A stretch of 64,000 nucleotides of DNA from Paenibacillus alvei (GTDB taxonomy: Bacteria > Bacillota > Bacilli > Paenibacillales > NBRC-103111): NCBI GenBank assembly GCA_945881905.1, contig CAMCVV010000002.1:62001-126000 (forward strand), given 5' to 3'. The position numbers and the translations under genes are program-made. The first letter of the stretch is position 1; each line of letters opens with the position of its first letter. Under the pieces are notes generated by a model. The model was not told the origin of the DNA. It saw nothing but the letters and a program-made list of their open reading frames with translations, and made no database searches. Shown in pieces: positions 45,658 through 55,361 of this stretch.

Positions 45658-46926
45658 TTATTTGTTCTTCATTTGTTCAGGATAACCAAATGAACCATGT
45701 TCACTGATATCTAGACCAATCATTTCTTCTTCTTCAGTTACACGCAACCCGATGATTAACTTGATCACATAAAGAATGATGAATGATGCAACAAAAGCGA
45801 AAGCACCAGAAGCTGCAACACCATAGATTTGAACCCATAATTGGTCAAATCCACCACCGTACAATAAACCTGATCCTACTCCTAATCCTTTGTCTACTGT
45901 GAGTGCTTTTGTAGCAAATAATCCATTCGACAATGTACCCCAGACTCCTGCGACACCATGAACGGAAAGTGCATAAATGGGGTCATCGATTTTCAATTTC
46001 TCAAACATTTTCATGCTACCAAAAACAAGTAATCCTGCAACGGCTCCAATGACGACTGCTGCCCAAGGATCAACGAATGCACAAGATGCCGTAATCCCCA
46101 CAAGTCCAGCTAAAGCACCATTAAGCATAGTGGAAATATCTGATTTCCCTAGGAAAATCCATGAAATGAGAAGTGCTGCTACAGCGCCAGCACCAGCAGC
46201 GAGCTGTGTGTTCATCGCTACATAACCGAAGAATCCATCACCAACACCTAATGTCGATCCTGCGTTAAATCCGAACCAACCTACCCATAAGATTAACACA
46301 CCTAGTGATGTATACACTTGATTATGGCCAAAGATTGGGTTAACCGTGCCGTCTTTATTGAACTTTCCAAGACGTGGTTTCAGTAATATCGTAGCTGCTA
46401 GAGCACCCATAGCTCCTGTTAAGTGAACTACAGTTGAACCAGCGAAATCTAATTTACCATGCGTAAATAACCAACCATCTGCACTCCAAATCCAGTGTGC
46501 AATAAAGGGATAGACGAAAGCTGTAAATAGAATAGAGAAGATGAGGTACACGGAAAGCTTTGCTCTTTCTGCGAATCCACCTAAGGCAATCGTAAGTGCG
46601 ATCGCTGCAAATGCTAATTGAAATAGGAAATTAATTGAGTCAGGATAAGCGCTGCCTTCGCTCACTCCTTGTGGATTAAGTAGAGCAAGATCGAAAGTGC
46701 CGATGAAGCCATTGCCTCCTGCATAGATCAGAGAATACCCTACTGCCCAAAATACAAGTGAACATAATCCAACAGTGAAGATCGTCTTACCTGCAACGTG
46801 TCCAGCGTTTTTCATACGAATTGATCCAGCTTCCAATAGTATGAATCCACCTTGCATCAACAACACAAGAATTGTAGCAAGCATCATCCAAATCGCATTA
46901 ACGACATACACATCCATTTCACCCAT
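45658..46926 (-). CDS. amt: ammonium transporter
   Basis: A 422-residue Amt/Rh channel with eleven predicted helices. The conserved first twin-pore histidine is in STVVHLTGAMGAL and the second in SVHGVAGVWGTL; the signature FGFNAGSTL and the C-terminal regulatory tail (EEEEMIGLDISEHG) are also present. It takes up ammonium. No glnK/PII gene is adjacent, unlike Bacillus nrgAB. A GlnR/TnrA-type box lies about 165 bases upstream, which would give nitrogen control. The DUF294 and exonuclease genes follow downstream. Confidence 0.95.
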   Translation of the reverse strand: MGEMDVYVVNAIWMMLATILVLLMQGGFILLEAGSIRMKNAGHVAGKTIFTVGLCSLVFWAVGYSLIYAGGNGFIGTFDLALLNPQGVSEGSAYPDSINFLFQLAFAAIALTIALGGFAERAKLSVYLIFSILFTAFVYPFIAHWIWSADGWLFTHGKLDFAGSTVVHLTGAMGALAATILLKPRLGKFNKDGTVNPIFGHNQVYTSLGVLILWVGWFGFNAGSTLGVGDGFFGYVAMNTQLAAGAGAVAALLISWIFLGKSDISTMLNGALAGLVGITASCAFVDPWAAVVIGAVAGLLVFGSMKMFEKLKIDDPIYALSVHGVAGVWGTLSNGLFATKALTVDKGLGVGSGLLYGGGFDQLWVQIYGVAASGAFAFVASFIILYVIKLIIGLRVTEEEEMIGLDISEHGSFGYPEQMKNK

Positions 46927-47090
46927 TTAGTTACCCTTCTTCCTATGTTAGATTATATTACACCATTTAACGTTTGCATTCTCATTATATACATTTCAAC
47001 ACGTTTTGACAATATATTTTATATAAATAGTTATAAATTCATAACATTTATGTTATGTATCGAATGCGAAGCTCTTATTTCTTAATTTGA

Positions 47091-47107
47091 TGTTATATTT
47101 ACTGACA
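47091..47107. promoter_or_regulatory. GlnR/TnrA-type box
   Basis: TGTTATATTTACTGACA fits the TGTNA-N7-TNACA core exactly and the full TGTNANAWWWTMTNACA consensus at all but one position. It lies in the 281-base divergent gap between amt (start 46926) and yugP (start 47208). Control of amt is more plausible than of yugP given the known nitrogen regulon. A second palindrome, ATAACATTTATGTTAT, is at 47041-47056. Confidence 0.7.
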
Positions 47108-47207
47108 TAACATAACGTTCATTGTGCCTTCATTTGAAAAAACCAAGGGAATGATATAAAATTAAATGAACAGCTATGAATAACTGAATGAATTGGAGGT
47201 AAGCTCA

Positions 47208-47891
47208 ATGCTCTTTCATCCTATGGATTTCCTTATTTTGATTGCGTTTGGTTTGTCGATTGTTGCATCATTCCGAGTGAAAAGCACGTTCAAACGATGG
47301 GCTAAAGTTCCGATTCGCTCAAGAATGTCAGGTTTTGAAGCTGCTCGCCGAATGTTAGACGCGAATGGCTTGCATGATGTCAAGATAGAACCTATTGCCG
47401 GACAACTATCTGATCACTATGATCCGACTAGTCGGGTTGTACGCTTGTCTGAATCGGTTTACGATCAGAGCACCATAGCTGCAGTTTCTGTTGCATGTCA
47501 TGAAGTGGGTCATGCGATCCAGCACCAAGTCCACTACCCGATGCTTGTAGCAAGGCACTATATTTTCCCAGTTTCTAGCTTCGCTTCAACGATAGCACCA
47601 TATTTAATTCTAGCAGGGTTCATATTTTCTCAATTTTCATTCCTATTGTTATTAGGCATCATTTTGTTTTCCGCTGCTGTAGCTTTTCAACTCATTACGC
47701 TACCTGTGGAATTCAATGCAAGTGCTAGAGCTCGTGCGCTTATGGTGTCCAATGGATATATCACTTCTGACGAAGAAGTCGGAGTCCGTAAAGTACTGAA
47801 CGCCGCTGCCATGACCTATGTTGCTGCAGCATTGATCTCGGTCTTGCAATTGTTGAAATTTGTGATGATTTTCTTGAATCGAAGACAATAG
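47208..47891 (+). CDS. yugP: YugP-family zinc metallopeptidase
   Basis: A 227-residue membrane peptidase of the Zn_peptidase_2 family. The zinc motif HEVGH sits at residues 98-102 (ACHEVGHAIQHQ), and helices occur at about 5-22, 118-140, 145-170 and 205-225. The conserved PVEFNASARA downstream of the zinc site is also present. The start is ATG at 47208 after GGAGGTAAGCTCA. Substrates are not established. It is monocistronic, with a hairpin terminator at 47933. Confidence 0.9.
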   Translation: MLFHPMDFLILIAFGLSIVASFRVKSTFKRWAKVPIRSRMSGFEAARRMLDANGLHDVKIEPIAGQLSDHYDPTSRVVRLSESVYDQSTIAAVSVACHEVGHAIQHQVHYPMLVARHYIFPVSSFASTIAPYLILAGFIFSQFSFLLLLGIILFSAAVAFQLITLPVEFNASARARALMVSNGYITSDEEVGVRKVLNAAAMTYVAAALISVLQLLKFVMIFLNRRQ

Positions 47892-47932
47892 TTGCTCCAC
47901 CATTTCGATAATAGACTCACATGAAACATGAT

Positions 47933-47968
47933 AAAAGCTCACACCATGATCGAGATGGATGAGCTTTT
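47933..47968. terminator. terminator after yugP
   Basis: AAAAGCTCA (47933-47941) pairs with TGAGCTTTT (47960-47968), extended inward by CCAT/ATGG, and is followed by more Ts. It separates yugP from the convergent LysR gene. Confidence 0.85.
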
Positions 47969-48027
47969 TTTCGAATGTTCACTTCTAGGAGAACATGATG
48001 TGCAACATATCCGCGAAGCACCCTGAT

Positions 48028-48918
48028 TCATTTCACCGAAAAATACTCTAACAAAAATTGTCTGAATATCGCTGCAACAAGTGGGATTTCACTTCCTCTT
48101 CTGCGAATTAATCCCACGGTTCGTGTGACTTTAGGTTCCGATATGCGAACTTTAGAAGGTTGGAAATCACTGCGTCCTAATAAAGCCATTTCCGGCAGTA
48201 AGCTTACACCCACACCCGCAGCAACTAATCCGCGAATGGTATCGGTTTCGTCTGCTTCAAATTCAATTTTGGGAGTGAAACCCGCTTCATTACATGCATT
48301 CATCACGATGGGACGTAATGAATATTCAAGACCAAACATCACAAATGGATCATCTTTCAGTTGTTCGAGACGAATCTCTTGATGCTCTGCTAACTCATGA
48401 CTCTGCGGTACGATCGCAAACAATTCCTCTGTGAATAATGTTTCCCCGATGACATGCTCATTATTTTCTGGAAAAGGAGAAATAAAGGCTAAGTCGATTT
48501 CCCCATTACTGATATCACGAATCAAGCTATTGTAAGTTCCTTGACGTAATCTGAATTTTACATGGGGATGTTCTTTTTTGAATTTAGAAACAACGGCAGG
48601 TAATAGATGCAACACCACACTATGAGGGAAGCCTACACGAATTTCTCCCCACTCGGGATCAAGAAATTCATGTACTTCTTTGACCGCTTTGTCCAAATCA
48701 GTCAATACATGTTCGATGCGACTAAGAAATAGTTTGCCTACTGAAGTTAAATGCAAGTTCCGTCCTTTTTGAATAAACAATTCAATCCCAAGCTCTTCTT
48801 CGAGAAGTTGAATTTGCCGACTTACTGCAGATTGGGCCACATGAAGTTCTTCTGCAGCTCGCGTGACGTGCTGTTTTCTGGCTACGTGTACAAAGTATTG
48901 AAGTTGTCTGAGCTCCAC
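48028..48918 (-). CDS. LysR-family transcriptional regulator
   Basis: A 296-residue LysR protein from a GTG at 48918 with GGAGGT correctly spaced; a longer open frame to 48954 is less likely. The N-terminal helix-turn-helix reads HVTRAAEELHVAQSAVSRQI, and the effector domain (about 90-295) has VGFPHSVVLHLLPAVV, ISNGEIDLAFI and GVGVSLLPEMA. It resembles the GltC/CynR branch. It is divergent from tpx over 110 bases, so it is a candidate regulator of thiol peroxidase or of itself; the coinducer is unknown. Confidence 0.9.
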   Translation of the reverse strand: MELRQLQYFVHVARKQHVTRAAEELHVAQSAVSRQIQLLEEELGIELFIQKGRNLHLTSVGKLFLSRIEHVLTDLDKAVKEVHEFLDPEWGEIRVGFPHSVVLHLLPAVVSKFKKEHPHVKFRLRQGTYNSLIRDISNGEIDLAFISPFPENNEHVIGETLFTEELFAIVPQSHELAEHQEIRLEQLKDDPFVMFGLEYSLRPIVMNACNEAGFTPKIEFEADETDTIRGLVAAGVGVSLLPEMALLGRSDFQPSKVRISEPKVTRTVGLIRRRGSEIPLVAAIFRQFLLEYFSVK

Positions 48919-49028
48919 TTCATTTTTACCTCCATGCTGTAAATAATTAGACATTGACTAGGAAAAAGAATTATAATATGGAATGTGTAAACAAATCTAT
49001 CATACAACTATAGGAGGCATTCGTTGAC

Positions 49029-49547
49029 ATGGCTGAATTACGTATTGGTGTAGCAAAACTTAAAGGAAACCCCATCACGCTCGTAGGTCGAGAATTACAA
49101 GTAGGGGACCCTGCTCCGGATTTCAAAGTGAACAAAGATTTAATGACAGAAGTTACATTAGCTGATTTTGCTGGCAAAGTCAAACTGATTAGTGTTGTAC
49201 CCTCATTAGATACAGGTGTATGTGATGCTCAGACGCGTCGCTTTAATGAAGAAGCAGCTGGCTTAGGTGAATCTGTTCGCATTTTGACGATTAGTGTGGA
49301 TCTGCCTTTTGCTCAAGCACGATGGTGCGGTGCAGCTGGTGTAGACAAAGTAGTTACTTTGTCTGATTATAAGCATAAATCCTTCGGTCAAGCATATGGT
49401 GTATTAATTGATGAACTTCAATTAGATATGAGAGCGATTTTCGTTGTAGATGCACATAACACGGTCACTTATGTTGAATATTTGGAAGAAATGACCGCAC
49501 ATCCTGATTATGATGCAGCGATAGCCGCAGTGAAGAAATTACTATAA
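49029..49547 (+). CDS. tpx: thiol peroxidase
   Basis: A 172-residue atypical 2-Cys peroxiredoxin. The peroxidatic cysteine is C65 in PSLDTGVCD and the resolving cysteine C100 in ARWCGA, as in the Tpx family, with the thioredoxin fold throughout. It reduces hydrogen and organic peroxides with thioredoxin in the cytoplasm. It is divergent from a LysR gene and ends at a stem-loop terminator (49574). Confidence 0.95.
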   Translation: MAELRIGVAKLKGNPITLVGRELQVGDPAPDFKVNKDLMTEVTLADFAGKVKLISVVPSLDTGVCDAQTRRFNEEAAGLGESVRILTISVDLPFAQARWCGAAGVDKVVTLSDYKHKSFGQAYGVLIDELQLDMRAIFVVDAHNTVTYVEYLEEMTAHPDYDAAIAAVKKLL

Positions 49548-49573
49548 TGCCATGATGTCCATATTCGGATAAG

Positions 49574-49607
49574 AAAACAGCACGGAAGATTGCTTCCTTG
49601 CTGTTTT
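49574..49607 (+). terminator. terminator after tpx
   Basis: AAAACAGCA and TGCTGTTTT form the outer stem and GGAAG/CTTCC the inner stem around ATTG, with a T-rich tail in the plus direction. It ends three bases before the stop of the convergent DUF1499-like gene. Confidence 0.85.
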
Positions 49608-49609
49608 TG

Positions 49610-49999
49610 TTATCCACTTATTTTGTGTTTAGCTAATTTACGATCTAGCTGAGTGAATATATCAATAATCGTGCGATAATTAGAACCGAAATCCCCGAAA
49701 GAGCCTCTCGATGCAGAATAAATATCTATAGCAGACTTCATTGGATTAATCGAGAAAAGAGTGAACGTAACGTCTTGTGTTCGACCCAACATCGTTTTGC
49801 GTTCAACTACAATTTCTCCGACATTCTTCACTTCATGCAATAATGTGTAGCCCGGTGTTTTTTTGATCATGGTAATGACTTCATCCCATAGCAGATCCCT
49901 GGATAACTTATAATATTTCGTTTTCAGTAATGGATCACTTGCTTTATCTCCGGTCAACTCGTGACTTCGAAATATCCCGATTAATGTTCTCTTTAGCAA
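49610..49999 (-). CDS. DUF1499-like protein
   Basis: A 129-residue soluble protein. The C-terminal segment IDIYSASRGSFGDFGSNYRTI resembles the S-R-x-G-x-x-D-F/L-G-x-N-R signature of DUF1499, and the central strands fit that family; no function is known. The start is TTG after AGGGGGAAG. No signal peptide is visible, whereas some relatives are exported. It is convergent with tpx, with a two-base gap to the terminator. Confidence 0.7.
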   Translation of the reverse strand: MLKRTLIGIFRSHELTGDKASDPLLKTKYYKLSRDLLWDEVITMIKKTPGYTLLHEVKNVGEIVVERKTMLGRTQDVTFTLFSINPMKSAIDIYSASRGSFGDFGSNYRTIIDIFTQLDRKLAKHKISG

Positions 50000-50231
50000 C
50001 TGCAGCTTCCCCCTTTTGCGAACAAATGTGAAATAATGATCTATTTTGTGCTTATCTCATCATATCATTGATTTTAATTTTGAAAAAGAGATTTATCTTG
50101 CATGTAGCGCTTGAAGTAAGCAGGAATTCATAACTCTCTTGCGAATATGTAATCTTATCCCTCTTAGTTCATTGAATAAACTAAGATATGGCCGTTATTA
50201 TACCATCACATAACCCAAAGGTGCGTGAATC

Positions 50232-51764
50232 ATGAAATACTTCTTAGGCATTGATCTTGGCACTTCTGCAGTGAAATGTATTCTCGTCGATGATACGGGT
50301 CATGTAAAAGCAAGTCATCAAGAAGAATACCCTCTGTTACAGCCTCTACCTGGATGGGCGGAACAACATCCTGATGACTGGTGGGATAAGTCCACACATG
50401 CGATTGTTCAATTACTTAAGTCCTCAGGAGTCACGGGAGAAGAGATCATCGGTGTTGGATTATCTGGTCAAATGCATGGTTCGGTTTTCCTTAATGAACA
50501 CCAGCAAGTGATTCGTCCTGCATTACTTTGGTGTGACCAACGCACTGCTGAACAATGCGCGTGGATCGAGTCTACGATTGGCCTAACCGAACTTGGGCGA
50601 CTCACAGGCAATCGAGCGCTTACTGGATTCACAGCACCCAAAGTGATTTGGTTGCGTCAACATGAGCCTCATCATTATGCACAAGTTCAACATATTCTCC
50701 TTCCCAAAGATTACGTTCGATTGAAACTAACAGGACAACTAGGAATGGATATGGCTGATGCTAGTGGTACGCTTCTCCTCGATGTTGCTCACCGTAGGTG
50801 GTCAAGCGAAGTCGCGGATCTCCTAGATATTCCTCTAGCGTGGTTACCACCTCTTTATGAATCTAATGATATTGCAGGACATATTCATGCTGAAGCTGCT
50901 CGATTGACAGGTCTTCAGATCGGTACACCTGTGGTTGCAGGTGGTGGCGATCAAGCGTGTGGTGCTGTTGGTGTAGGCGTCGTCCGTCGAGGCATTGCCT
51001 CAGTAGCTCTTGGCACCTCTGGTGTCGTATTTGTACATGATGATACCTATCAAGTCGATGAAGCCTTCAGACTTCATTCATTTTGTCATGGCATACCAGA
51101 CAAATGGCACCGTATGGGTGTAATGCTAGCTGCAGGAGGATCCTTGCAATGGTGGCGAAATCACTTTGCACACGAAGAGATGCAAACAGCTGAGCGAGAA
51201 AATAAAGATGTCTATGAAATCTTGACGGCGATCGCTAGTACAGCACCTATCGGTAGCGAGGGGTTATTATTTATGCCCTATTTAACAGGAGAGCGAACAC
51301 CTCACCCTGATCCCAAAGCTAGAGGGGGGTTCATCGGTCTGAATCTCCGCCATCACAAAGCTCATTTACTTCGAGCGATAATGGAAGGAATTACATTTGG
51401 TCTTCGTGATTCACTTGAATTAATCAAAGCTTCGGGTATTACCGTCAATGAATTGCGTGTAAGTGGAGGAGGCGCAAGAAGTTCTTTTTGGAGACAAATG
51501 ATCGCTGACATCTTTGGTATTCCTGTCGTAACCGTCAATTCCACAGATGGTCCTGCTTATGGTGCTGCAATCATGGCGGCTTCCGGTGTGCTACAACAAG
51601 ATATCACTTCGTTATGTGATCAGTGGATCCATATCACTGATCGTGTTGAACCCCATCGAGAGCACCACAATTCCTACCAACCCTATTATGACATCTACCG
51701 CACCCTCTATCCGTTGCTCCAAACAACATCTCATCAATTAAGTGATTTAGCGCAAGAAAGCTAA
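50232..51764 (+). CDS. xylB: xylulokinase
   Basis: A 510-residue FGGY-family kinase. Signs of XylB are IDLGTSAVKCILVDD at the N-terminus, the substrate region GLSGQMHGSVFL, LLWCDQRT and GTSGVV, and the second-domain FMPYLTGERTPHPDP, plus the C-terminal GGGARSSFWRQMIADI. It phosphorylates D-xylulose to xylulose 5-phosphate. No xylose isomerase lies beside it, which is unusual because xylA and xylB commonly pair. The 230-base leader has no clear cre site. A 17-base hairpin follows. Confidence 0.9.
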   Translation: MKYFLGIDLGTSAVKCILVDDTGHVKASHQEEYPLLQPLPGWAEQHPDDWWDKSTHAIVQLLKSSGVTGEEIIGVGLSGQMHGSVFLNEHQQVIRPALLWCDQRTAEQCAWIESTIGLTELGRLTGNRALTGFTAPKVIWLRQHEPHHYAQVQHILLPKDYVRLKLTGQLGMDMADASGTLLLDVAHRRWSSEVADLLDIPLAWLPPLYESNDIAGHIHAEAARLTGLQIGTPVVAGGGDQACGAVGVGVVRRGIASVALGTSGVVFVHDDTYQVDEAFRLHSFCHGIPDKWHRMGVMLAAGGSLQWWRNHFAHEEMQTAERENKDVYEILTAIASTAPIGSEGLLFMPYLTGERTPHPDPKARGGFIGLNLRHHKAHLLRAIMEGITFGLRDSLELIKASGITVNELRVSGGGARSSFWRQMIADIFGIPVVTVNSTDGPAYGAAIMAASGVLQQDITSLCDQWIHITDRVEPHREHHNSYQPYYDIYRTLYPLLQTTSHQLSDLAQES

Positions 51765-51832
51765 CTTCTCTGTAGACACATGCCACAGCAAAGGTAGATA
51801 TTCGGCATGTATTCAATGGAACTTCGACAACC

Positions 51833-51873
51833 ACACATAGACCACATGGAGAATGTCCATGTGGTCTATGTGT
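51833..51873. terminator. 17-base perfect hairpin between xylB and histidine kinase
   Basis: ACACATAGACCACATGG (51833-51849) is exactly complemented by 51857-51873 with a seven-base loop. It lies between two convergent genes. It has no T-run, so it might rely on Rho or be an mRNA end stabiliser. Confidence 0.7.
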
Positions 51874-51907
51874 CCACCAACCCAATGAAGCCGAATACGC
51901 AATCTGA

Positions 51908-53752
51908 TTACTCGGCTCGAATCATTTCATCTCGTTTCTTCCTCATGATGAGTTCCTTGATTCTGATCTGAATAATTGTCCCGCTATTTCCTTCCACACT
52001 TGAATGAATACTCATTCTATAATGTCCACCATAGGTGAGCTTAAGACGTGAATCCACGTTCTTAAGACCATAACCCGAAGAAGTGATTACATCTTCTGCG
52101 AGAACATCAGTTAACAGCAAAGCTTTTAATGTATCGATGTGTTCTTCAAGCATCCCCACACCATTGTCCGCAACCTCCAACACGACATCATCATCTTCTA
52201 AGCGACCAATGATTGTAATTACGCCTTGCACTCTCAGTTTGCGAATGCCATGCATGATTGCATTTTCTACAATCGGCTGAAGAATCAGCTTAGCCACAGG
52301 ATAGGATGCAACTCCAGGCTCTAGGTAGAATTGAAATTCAAACCGATCCGTAAATCTGATCTTCTGAATGTTGAGATATATACGTACCATCTCTAATTCC
52401 TGTTCGATGGGAATCATTTCCTTGCCCTTGCTTAAAATCAAACGGAACAATCGTGATAACCCATTAACCATTTGACTGATTTTTGGTTCATTGTTTTCTA
52501 GAGATAATAAATGAATTGAATCAAGCGTGTTATATAAAAAATGAGGATTAATCTGATATTCCAGCACCTGAAGTTCAAATAATCGTTTCAATCTCTGCTC
52601 TTGATTGAGATCTAGTAGCAGCTGTTCGATCTGTGAAGCCATTACATTGAATTTATCACCGAGCATTCGAATCTCATCATTGCCTTTGGGCTCAACTCGT
52701 GTTCCCCATTGCTCTTGCCCAAATCTACGCATCGCATGAACGAGAAAATTCAGCCTTCTCGTGATGATCTGAGCTCCTCGAATGGAAAGCAAGATAGATA
52801 CCACGAGGAACAAAGCAAAAGCATAATATAAACTATTACGGAATTGTGTGATTTGCTCGGCAATATAATCCTCGTCGAGACCAACAAATAAATACAGATC
52901 CTCCTCTGATCGCTTAGTCGACGTTCTCCACTTATTTCCTCCCCATGACAGATTCGTTATCCCTTCCTCAATGCGAGTGGATTTCCCGAATATTGATTTA
53001 TTATCTCCAATAATCTGCCCATCTTGATACAGCAATGTCTGGTTACCGGACCCATTCATCATCCCAAATATCATATCCTCATAATAATTGTATGTTTCAA
53101 AGGCTTCTCGAATTGAATCCAAGGATAAATTCACTAGCACATAGCCAATGATATCCTGGGGACGATCTACACTGTAAATTTTTCGAGCCATCGTGATCAT
53201 TCTCTGATTCTTGGTTAAAGCGTCCCTGGAGCTCCAAGCAATTCCGGATTGACTGGTGTCAAATACCTCCTGTACCAGCTTAGACTGCTCCAAGTCAGCT
53301 GGCCCAATCGTATACCGATCAAATGAGGTCAAATAAGTTTGTTTGTCTGGAGTAATAATCACAATAGAAAATACATGATTCCAGCCTAATCGATACCTTG
53401 ATAAGATCACCCTTAATCTCTCTTGAGTTAAATAAGAATCTCCTTCAGTTTGTTTAACTACCTTCTTCGTTAAGATCTGCTGAATTTGGGGATCGATGAT
53501 AATCTGATTCGTAATCGATCTCACATTATCCATCAAGAATTGAACTTCTCTGTGGGTTGCATTCTGAAGAATCTGCAGGATATTATTGATTTCTTTGGTC
53601 TTATTTTCAACTTGTTGACTGCTTAGAATTTGAATGAACAGTAAGAAAAATACATTTGGAATCAGAATCAGCATAATGAGCTTAATAAATAATCTATTTC
53701 TAATTGGGACAGATCCTTTTCGAAGTGATGAAATTAGCCATCTCTTCATCAT
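51908..53752 (-). CDS. YesM-type sensor histidine kinase
   Basis: A 614-residue membrane sensor of the HPK7/LytS-YesM class. Helices lie at about 22-42 and 310-335, bounding an extracellular sensing domain, then a HAMP segment and the phospho-His region LEYQINPHFLYNTLDSIHLLS, with the ATPase boxes PIVENAIMHGI (N), ADNGVGM (G1) and GYGLKNVDSRL (G2). It should respond to an extracellular sugar signal. Its start overlaps the end of the response-regulator gene by four bases (ATGA), so the pair is translationally coupled. Confidence 0.93.
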   Translation of the reverse strand: MMKRWLISSLRKGSVPIRNRLFIKLIMLILIPNVFFLLFIQILSSQQVENKTKEINNILQILQNATHREVQFLMDNVRSITNQIIIDPQIQQILTKKVVKQTEGDSYLTQERLRVILSRYRLGWNHVFSIVIITPDKQTYLTSFDRYTIGPADLEQSKLVQEVFDTSQSGIAWSSRDALTKNQRMITMARKIYSVDRPQDIIGYVLVNLSLDSIREAFETYNYYEDMIFGMMNGSGNQTLLYQDGQIIGDNKSIFGKSTRIEEGITNLSWGGNKWRTSTKRSEEDLYLFVGLDEDYIAEQITQFRNSLYYAFALFLVVSILLSIRGAQIITRRLNFLVHAMRRFGQEQWGTRVEPKGNDEIRMLGDKFNVMASQIEQLLLDLNQEQRLKRLFELQVLEYQINPHFLYNTLDSIHLLSLENNEPKISQMVNGLSRLFRLILSKGKEMIPIEQELEMVRIYLNIQKIRFTDRFEFQFYLEPGVASYPVAKLILQPIVENAIMHGIRKLRVQGVITIIGRLEDDDVVLEVADNGVGMLEEHIDTLKALLLTDVLAEDVITSSGYGLKNVDSRLKLTYGGHYRMSIHSSVEGNSGTIIQIRIKELIMRKKRDEMIRAE

Positions 53753-55290
53753 TCATCAATTCCTCCCTTAAACTCAGAAGGATTAACACCTACCCATTTT
53801 TTGAAATAGTGACTAAAGTAGAGCGGGTTGTCATACCCAACACGTTCAGCAATCTCGTAAATCTTAAACGTGGTCGTACTGAGTAATTCCTTCGCTGTAT
53901 CCATGCGTAGCTTAGCTAAGTACTGAATACAGGAATAGCCTGTAGCTTTGTGAAATTCCTGGGTTAGATAATTCGGATTAATTAAAGCGATGTCGGCTAG
54001 TTTCTGTAAGTTTAGTGATGGATCTGCGAAATTCTCATGCAAATAGGCTTTTACCTGACCAACATATTTCTTCTCTTTGGCCGACTTCATCGTGCTCAAC
54101 CTTAGAGAAACAAACCCATCTATCCATTGTAGAAATTGCATTCTGATTGCATTCACACTCGCTTTATTCAGATTAGGGCGTCCTGGTGAAGCTACATCAA
54201 GCTCTATTGCCAATTGTTCCATACGCTGAATAAGGTGATTTAACTGTTCTACAAGATCTTTCACACTCAAATAACGGGATACTAAATACTCTGCATATTG
54301 CTGGGCCGAAGTTCTTACCGCATCCGAATCACCAATACGAAAAGCAATGCGAAGCCTCATTTCTTCTTCCTCGGGATCAAAGGTTTCTTTCATGGATTTA
54401 TTTCCTAATTGAGCGTAGGCTTCATTAAGGCTCGCAATCAACTGAGCTAATCCTTCAACATTCGACCCCATTTCAACTTTTACCGCGATTTGTAGAATTG
54501 ATTTGGATAAGTCTATAAATTGCTGTAGGAAGATGAATATGCCACTATGTTGATCCTGCTCCTTATTCGAGCTTAGTCCGAATAATACCATGCCTGGGTC
54601 TTGAATCAAGGCAAAGCCAGGGTGCTCAACCAAAACAACCTCTTGGAACAGGTGCTTCACGGCAACCGTATACAATAACTGGTCCCGCTTCGTAACATCG
54701 TCCGACAGCTTATCGATTCGAACAACGCCTGCTCGAAACTGACCTGTTAACGGAAATGAGAAATAATCTTGAAATGAATTCAACTCGTCCATTGAAATTA
54801 AGCGGCCTTCGAATATATCCATAAGCAGCTTATCTCTGATATAAGGTGCACCGCTGAAATTCATCTGCTCTATTCGCTTTACATGTTCATTGATTAATTG
54901 ATCAGCTTCCATCTCTTTACGGAGTTCTTCGAATAATTGAATAAATTCCTCCATCTGCACAGGTTTGTTTAGATAACGAATCACCTTCAGATCTATTGCC
55001 TTCTTAGCTATCTCAAAATCCTTGTGACCGGAGAAGATTACACAACGAATGCTAGGGTATAGCTGATTAATCTTGTGAATAAGCTCCAAACCATCAATAT
55101 ATTGCATATAGATATCCGTAAGAACCACATCCGGAAGCACTTCTGCTTCCGCTAGAAATTGCAAAGCCGTCTCCCCGTCGTCAGCAGTTCCTAACACATA
55201 AAACTGTTCATGGATTTCAGATAATGCACGTTTGAGTCCGCGACGAATGATCGATTCATCATCTACGATTAGAACGCTCCATTTGTTCAT
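53749..55290 (-). CDS. YesN-type response regulator (receiver plus AraC HTH)
   Basis: A 513-residue regulator from ATG 55290. The receiver has D10, D11 and phospho-acceptor D59 (VVLTDIYMQYIDG), then a middle helical region of about 250 residues, and the AraC-type DNA-binding domain at the C-terminus (LQKLADIALINPNYLTQEFH, AERVGYDNPLYFSHYFKKWVG). It follows the sugar-import permease genes and is coupled to the kinase. Together they should control the cluster that contains them. The frame is open upstream to 55338 but with a poorer start. Confidence 0.93.
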   Translation of the reverse strand: MNKWSVLIVDDESIIRRGLKRALSEIHEQFYVLGTADDGETALQFLAEAEVLPDVVLTDIYMQYIDGLELIHKINQLYPSIRCVIFSGHKDFEIAKKAIDLKVIRYLNKPVQMEEFIQLFEELRKEMEADQLINEHVKRIEQMNFSGAPYIRDKLLMDIFEGRLISMDELNSFQDYFSFPLTGQFRAGVVRIDKLSDDVTKRDQLLYTVAVKHLFQEVVLVEHPGFALIQDPGMVLFGLSSNKEQDQHSGIFIFLQQFIDLSKSILQIAVKVEMGSNVEGLAQLIASLNEAYAQLGNKSMKETFDPEEEEMRLRIAFRIGDSDAVRTSAQQYAEYLVSRYLSVKDLVEQLNHLIQRMEQLAIELDVASPGRPNLNKASVNAIRMQFLQWIDGFVSLRLSTMKSAKEKKYVGQVKAYLHENFADPSLNLQKLADIALINPNYLTQEFHKATGYSCIQYLAKLRMDTAKELLSTTTFKIYEIAERVGYDNPLYFSHYFKKWVGVNPSEFKGGIDE

Positions 55291-55361
55291 ACGTGCTCGC
55301 GCCCCTCTCTGACAGGCAGTATTCTCATCATATATCATGTCTTTCTATCATTAGAGAATAG

